Positions 60,395 through 64,000 of a stretch of 64,000 bases of DNA are shown piece after piece. The stretch spans positions 1,612,001 through 1,676,000 of the forward strand of contig NC_009655.1 in assembly GCF_000017245.1 (NCBI RefSeq), in the 5' to 3' direction. Numbering within the stretch: the first letter of the stretch is position 1; each line of letters opens with the position of its first letter. Below the pieces are notes generated by a model. It had not been told where the DNA came from and ran no database searches. It saw only the letters and a list, made by a program, of their open reading frames with translations. The position numbers and the translations under genes were made by a program. This DNA comes from Actinobacillus succinogenes 130Z. GTDB lineage: Bacteria; Pseudomonadota; Gammaproteobacteria; Enterobacterales; Pasteurellaceae.

Positions 60395-61087
60395 TTATTC
60401 CAATTCGGCCAACATACCCAATACCATTTCGCAAGACTGTTTAGCGGCAATAGGCAGAAATTCTTCAAAAGACATACCGGCTTCGCCGTCACCCGCATCG
60501 GAAATCGCCCGCACCACCACAAAAGGTACGCCGAAAGCATGACATACATGGGCAATCGCCGCTGCTTCCATCTCCACTGCGGTAACGGGTGGAAAATCCG
60601 CTTTAATTTGTGCCAAACGTTCACCGCCGGCAATAAAACTATCGCCGGAACAAATTAACCCTTGTTTAACGCGACGACCTTGTTTTTGTGCGATCTTCTC
60701 TGCAAGTGCGGTCAATTTTTCATCCGATTTAAAGGTGGCGGGGCAAGCGGGCAACTGCCCCTTGGCATAACCGAAAGCCGTGACGTCCGCATCATGGTAA
60801 GCGGTTTCCGTAGAGATAACGATGTCTCCCACTTTCAGCCCTTGCGCTACGCCGCCGGCAGAACCGGTATTAATAACCACATCCGGCTTGAAACCCTGTA
60901 ACAATACCGTTGTACCGATTGCCGCCGCAACTTTCCCTATTCCTGATTGTAACAAAACGACGCTTTTTCCGTTAACTTCGCCTTCAAAAACAACCGCACT
61001 TCCTATTTTGTGTTCGGTTTTATCGGTCATTAGACCGGCTAAAATTTCCACTTCCTGTGCCATCGCACCGACGATACCAATTTTCAT
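60395..61087 (-). CDS. mtnN: 5'-methylthioadenosine/S-adenosylhomocysteine nucleosidase
   Basis: 230-residue enzyme that cleaves MTA and SAH, feeding methionine salvage and the AI-2 route. GIVGAMAQEVEIL at the N-terminus, INTGSAGGVAQGL, the substrate site VEMEAAAIAHVC and catalytic Asp in RAISDAGDGEA are diagnostic. Its start overlaps the stop of the upstream DsbA-like gene (ATGA), so they are cotranscribed. Two uptake signals lie in the gene. Confidence 0.98.
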   Translation of the reverse strand: MKIGIVGAMAQEVEILAGLMTDKTEHKIGSAVVFEGEVNGKSVVLLQSGIGKVAAAIGTTVLLQGFKPDVVINTGSAGGVAQGLKVGDIVISTETAYHDADVTAFGYAKGQLPACPATFKSDEKLTALAEKIAQKQGRRVKQGLICSGDSFIAGGERLAQIKADFPPVTAVEMEAAAIAHVCHAFGVPFVVVRAISDAGDGEAGMSFEEFLPIAAKQSCEMVLGMLAELE

Positions 61088-61749
61088 TCCGCTTTTTCTC
61101 TTGTTAATTGTTTAACTAAATAATCCATCACGGCGAAGGTGTAATCATCATTATATAACGTGCTGTTAGTTAAGGCGTATTTGCCCTGAATCACCACGAA
61201 AGGATAGGTAAATACACCGTATTTTTCCGTCATGTCCACCATATCGTTGAGCGCAGCGGAAATTTCCGGCGAATCATACATTTCTTTAAACGTTCGCCCG
61301 TCCACTCCTTTTTTTTCCAGCCATCTCAGCAAATTATTCATTTTGGACAATTTATTGTACATATGTTTGTCGGAGGTCTCCAACAGCAGGCTGTCCGAAA
61401 CATCCTCGCGTCCCACCGCTTTCAGGCTGTAAAATGTCCGTGCCGAAAACTGCGCTTTGGGTAACGCGATCGGATAATTTTTTACCATGACTTGATTCGA
61501 ATTAAGTTGCGCATACAGTTCCAGTACGTCCTGAACATCGGAACAATTGCGGCAATCGTAATCAAAAAACGACTGCACTAAAATCTTATTATCCGTTCTT
61601 TCATCTGTTTTAATCGGCGAGCTATAGGAAAAATAATCTTTTCCCTCCTTAAAACGAAGTTTCCCTACGCCAAAAGAATCCGCCGCATTCTTGGCAAATG
61701 CGGAAGGAATCAATAACAGCAGTAAAGAATAGCGCCAGAATTTCATCAT
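61084..61749 (-). CDS. Periplasmic DsbA-like thiol:disulfide oxidoreductase
   Basis: 221-residue protein with a signal peptide (cleavage near AFA, residue 19) and a DsbA-type thioredoxin fold. The redox motif is Cys66-Arg-Asn-Cys69 and the cis-proline segment is TYPFV (Pro183). The helical insert between is shorter and charge-rich. The CRNC dipeptide is unlike the CPHC of classical DsbA, which implies a different redox potential. It lies between recJ and mtnN, and dsbC is close by, so it may serve envelope disulfide chemistry. The specific partner is unknown. Confidence 0.8.
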   Translation of the reverse strand: MMKFWRYSLLLLLIPSAFAKNAADSFGVGKLRFKEGKDYFSYSSPIKTDERTDNKILVQSFFDYDCRNCSDVQDVLELYAQLNSNQVMVKNYPIALPKAQFSARTFYSLKAVGREDVSDSLLLETSDKHMYNKLSKMNNLLRWLEKKGVDGRTFKEMYDSPEISAALNDMVDMTEKYGVFTYPFVVIQGKYALTNSTLYNDDYTFAVMDYLVKQLTREKAE

Positions 61750-63465
61750 TTAATTCGCCATAGGCTCGATATAATCCACCAACAACTGTACATCACGATT
61801 GCCACGAAATTCATTAATATCCAATTTATAGACCAGTTTCGCCGCCCGTACCGAAAGATCGGGATAATAACGGGTGTCGATATTGAAAGCGATAGCGTCC
61901 AGCAACTGTCCGCCCTGCTTCGGTTCTACCAACATTTTAAGATGACGTTCCCCCACCAGCCGCTGCTGAAGGATTTTAAATTCGCCGTCGAATACCGGTT
62001 CGGGAAAAGACTGACCCCAAGGTCCGCCGGCACGCAACGTTTCGGCCGTTTGAATATTTAATTGCGGCGGTGTTAATTCGCCGTCCGTCCATAATGTGCC
62101 TTTTAATTCGTCTTTACCGATCCATTCGGTTACCACTTCATCAAAAACTTGTCGGAATCGTTCGAATAATGCTTCGTGAATACTTAATCCCGCCGCCATC
62201 GCATGTCCGCCGAATTTCAAAATCATATCGGGATAGCGACTATGCACGCGTTCGAGCAAATCACGCATATGTACGCCTTCTACCGAACGTGCGGATCCTT
62301 TTAGCACGCCGTTGCCGTCCTGGGCAAAAGCAACTACGGGACGATGAAACTGATCTTTAATGCGGGAAGCCAGAATACCTAACACGCCCTGATGCCAGTC
62401 CGCCTGATACAATACCATGCCGAGCGGTAATTCCCGGCGAAGTGCGGTCAGATTCCGGCAAATATCCAACGCCTCCTGCTTCATACCCTGCTCGATTTCT
62501 TTACGGGTTTGGTTTAAGTCGTCCAGTTCTAACGCCAAGGCACGCGCGCGTTCCATGGAATCCGCCAGTAATAATTCCACACCGACGGACATATTATCTA
62601 GCCGCCCGGCGGCATTGAGACGTGGCGCGATGGAATAACCTAAATCTCCCGCGGTCAGTTGGGTGATGTCTTTATTCGCCACTTCCGCCAACGCCCGAAT
62701 ACCGTAATGACAGCGTTTCGCTCTGATTCGTGCTAACCCCTGATAAGCCAAAATACGATTGTTCTGATCCAAAGGCACTACATCGGCGATAGTGCCCAAT
62801 GCCACGATATCCAACAATTCAGTGAAATTAGGTTGAGTTTTATTATCAAACCGCCCCATTTCGCGCAGTTTGGAGCGCAATGCCAGCATGACATAAAATG
62901 CCACGCCGACACCTGCCAGAGATTTGGAAGGAAAGGTACAACCGTCCAGATTCGGATTGACAATCGCATCCGCAACAGGCAGCGTTTCCGGCGGTAAATG
63001 GTGATCGGTTATCAGAACTTTCACGCCGTGTCGTTTCAAATATGCTACGCCTTCGTGGGAAGATACGCCGTTATCTACGGTAATCAACAGTTCAACGCCC
63101 TGTTGCAACGCCATCTCCGCGACGGCAACGCTCAGTCCGTACCCCTGTTCGAAACGGTTGGGAATTAAAAAATTCACGTCCGTGAATCCCAATCGGCGCA
63201 AAGCCAATACCGTTAACGCCGTACTGGTAGCGCCGTCCGCATCGAAATCCCCTACAATCACGATCTTGCGATGTTGAAATTCTGTCAACAAATTGACCGC
63301 ACTTTCCATACCGGATAACAAATTCGGATTCAGCATCGATGCCAAAGTGCGGTCTAATTCTTGTGCATTCTGAATATGGCGGGCGCGGTAAAGACGATCA
63401 AGCAAAGGATCGCTGCACACCGGCATGCCGTTTGGCAATGGACGTCGTTGAATAATTTTGTTCAC
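61750..63465 (-). CDS. recJ: Single-stranded-DNA-specific exonuclease RecJ
   Basis: 571-residue 5'-3' ssDNA exonuclease of the DHH family used in recombination, mismatch and base-excision repair. Metal motifs are DFDAD (residues 73-77), DNG (131-133) and DHH (154-156). The DHHA1 motif GGHAMAAG is near residue 410, and the C-terminal OB-fold follows. The start codon is GTG at 63465. Three uptake signals are in the gene. It is downstream of dsbC, as in E. coli, with a structured 200-base gap. Confidence 0.96.
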   Translation of the reverse strand: MNKIIQRRPLPNGMPVCSDPLLDRLYRARHIQNAQELDRTLASMLNPNLLSGMESAVNLLTEFQHRKIVIVGDFDADGATSTALTVLALRRLGFTDVNFLIPNRFEQGYGLSVAVAEMALQQGVELLITVDNGVSSHEGVAYLKRHGVKVLITDHHLPPETLPVADAIVNPNLDGCTFPSKSLAGVGVAFYVMLALRSKLREMGRFDNKTQPNFTELLDIVALGTIADVVPLDQNNRILAYQGLARIRAKRCHYGIRALAEVANKDITQLTAGDLGYSIAPRLNAAGRLDNMSVGVELLLADSMERARALALELDDLNQTRKEIEQGMKQEALDICRNLTALRRELPLGMVLYQADWHQGVLGILASRIKDQFHRPVVAFAQDGNGVLKGSARSVEGVHMRDLLERVHSRYPDMILKFGGHAMAAGLSIHEALFERFRQVFDEVVTEWIGKDELKGTLWTDGELTPPQLNIQTAETLRAGGPWGQSFPEPVFDGEFKILQQRLVGERHLKMLVEPKQGGQLLDAIAFNIDTRYYPDLSVRAAKLVYKLDINEFRGNRDVQLLVDYIEPMAN

Positions 63466-63488
63466 GAATGGTTATGACTCTTAAAAAT

Positions 63489-63651
63489 AAAGCCGTTGAA
63501 CTCAACAGCTTTTTCAATTTCGATTAACAATGCTGTGTTTCCAAGATTTTTCCGGCGAAACCGGGCTTTCCGGAAAAATCATCCCTTTTATGCCACAGCG
63601 GAAAAAAGGACTGTTTGCCGTTTATTATAGGCGGTAACGGCTTTTTTTCAA
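63489..63651 (-). promoter_or_regulatory. Promoter plus structured leader or small RNA upstream of recJ
   Basis: On the minus strand TTGAAA (63651 to 63646), 16 bases and TATAAT (63629 to 63624) form a strong promoter, start near 63617. The transcript would contain an 11-bp perfect hairpin (GATTTTTCCGG/CCGGAAAAATC, 63580-63545) and end in a terminator-like hairpin (63512-63489) with a T run, 24 bases before the recJ GTG. A CGGCTT/AAGCCG hairpin (about 63640-63656) may terminate dsbC. Confidence 0.5.
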
Positions 63652-63669
63652 GCCGGAAAGCCGTACGAA

Positions 63670-64000
63670 TTAGCCCTCAAGGACGGCTAACAGCTGTGCG
63701 GGCGGTAAATATCCGCCGATTAATTCACCGTTTGCCGTGACGATGCTCGGCGTACCGCGCACTCCCATTTTTACGCCTAACTCATAATGTTTTTTGACGA
63801 CATCAGGCATTTTTAGCTGCTTAGGATAATTACCGTTCTCCGCATCATTGAACGCCTGCACTTTATCTTGCGCGGTGAAAACCGCTTCCATTCTATGTGC
63901 GTTTTCATCCATACCGCCGCGCGGGAAAGCCAAATAACGGACGGTTATGCCCAAGTCGTTATATTCTTTGATCTGTTCGTGCATTTTGTGGCAGTACACG
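63670..64000 (-). CDS. dsbC: Thiol:disulfide interchange protein DsbC (partial, N-terminal part beyond window edge)
   Basis: C-terminal 110 residues of the periplasmic disulfide isomerase that reshuffles wrong disulfides. The frame stays open to the window edge. It begins at the second half of the active site (VYCHKMHEQIKEY, the last Cys of the C-x-Y-C motif), continues with VRYLAFPRGGMDENA, and has the cis-Pro segment RGTPSIVTANGELIGGYLPP. It is upstream of recJ, as in E. coli and H. influenzae. Confidence 0.93.
   Translation of the reverse strand, partial: VYCHKMHEQIKEYNDLGITVRYLAFPRGGMDENAHRMEAVFTAQDKVQAFNDAENGNYPKQLKMPDVVKKHYELGVKMGVRGTPSIVTANGELIGGYLPPAQLLAVLEG

Noticed and set aside
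1..64000. CRISPR arrays, prophage or intact transposons
   Set aside because: No regularly spaced direct repeats, phage structural genes, integrase or full transposase frames were seen; only the IS remnant near 27.2 kb.

Overview
The window looks like chromosomal DNA of a Pasteurellaceae bacterium. The 9-base uptake signal AAGTGCGGT (or its complement), of the Haemophilus influenzae type, occurs roughly 45 times. Nearly all housekeeping proteins read as close relatives of H. influenzae and E. coli proteins. The mix of a pectin-degradation locus, a DASS dicarboxylate transporter and NiFe-hydrogenase maturation genes suggests a plant-polymer-using, rumen-type member of the Basfia / Mannheimia succiniciproducens / Actinobacillus succinogenes kind. 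That species guess is inference.

Layout. 1-4.1 kb: dinB (cut by the edge), ybjD, lysO and a small Arg-rich lipoprotein. 4.1-13 kb: a conserved gammaproteobacterial block, dacB/greA, yhbY, rlmE-ftsH behind a heat-shock promoter, and lpoA-yraN-diaA facing rsmI. 13.1-16.7 kb: cra and nrdA, the latter with tandem NrdR boxes. 16.9-28.4 kb: a pectin/oligogalacturonate locus with oligogalacturonide lyase, a sodium/solute symporter, a PL9 exopolygalacturonate lyase, kdgF, eda, kdgK, an RpiB-type (DhuI-like) isomerase, kduD, the repressor kdgR, an IS3-family remnant and a porin. 28.8-32.5 kb: trpBA behind a TrpR operator, then nrdB-yfaE, so nrdA and nrdB are about 14 kb apart. 32.5-39.7 kb: a DASS transporter, dapB, a LysE-type exporter, pgpA, thiL, nusB, ribH and tyrP. 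39.8-45.3 kb: glnE, sspAB, rplM-rpsI and tRNA-Leu(CAG). 45.5-48.8 kb: dat and ddc (1,3-diaminopropane synthesis) behind a long structured leader. 49-53.2 kb: zapG, a periplasmic cupin and hypB-hypD-hypE. 53.2-64 kb: ribA, pgpB, nagK, a YjbR-EVE-like fusion, thiMDE behind a TPP riboswitch, argF, mtnN, a DsbA-like protein, recJ and dsbC (cut by the right edge).

How the genes work together. The pectin locus forms a nearly complete route: porin entry, periplasmic PL9 cleavage, sodium-coupled uptake, cytoplasmic Ogl cleavage to unsaturated galacturonate, KdgF linearisation, isomerisation, KduD reduction to KDG, KdgK phosphorylation, and Eda cleavage to pyruvate and glyceraldehyde-3-phosphate. Its promoters carry KdgR-type boxes. 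Three of them also have a CRP-like site about 30 bases upstream of a plausible -10 element, the spacing of class II CRP activation. Other readable control sites are a sigma-32 promoter (rlmE-ftsH), NrdR boxes (nrdA), a TrpR operator (trpBA), a TyrR box (tyrP), a CRP site plus TPP riboswitch (thiMDE) and an FNR-like site (hyp). Many operons end in hairpins made of two facing uptake signals.

The least explained sequence is the 45.53-45.74 kb leader of dat, a possible attenuator or riboswitch for diaminopropane synthesis. Other points worth checking are the DhuI-for-KduI swap, the nrdA/nrdB split, the recJ leader or sRNA, and the YjbR-EVE-like fusion. No prophage, CRISPR array or intact insertion sequence was seen.
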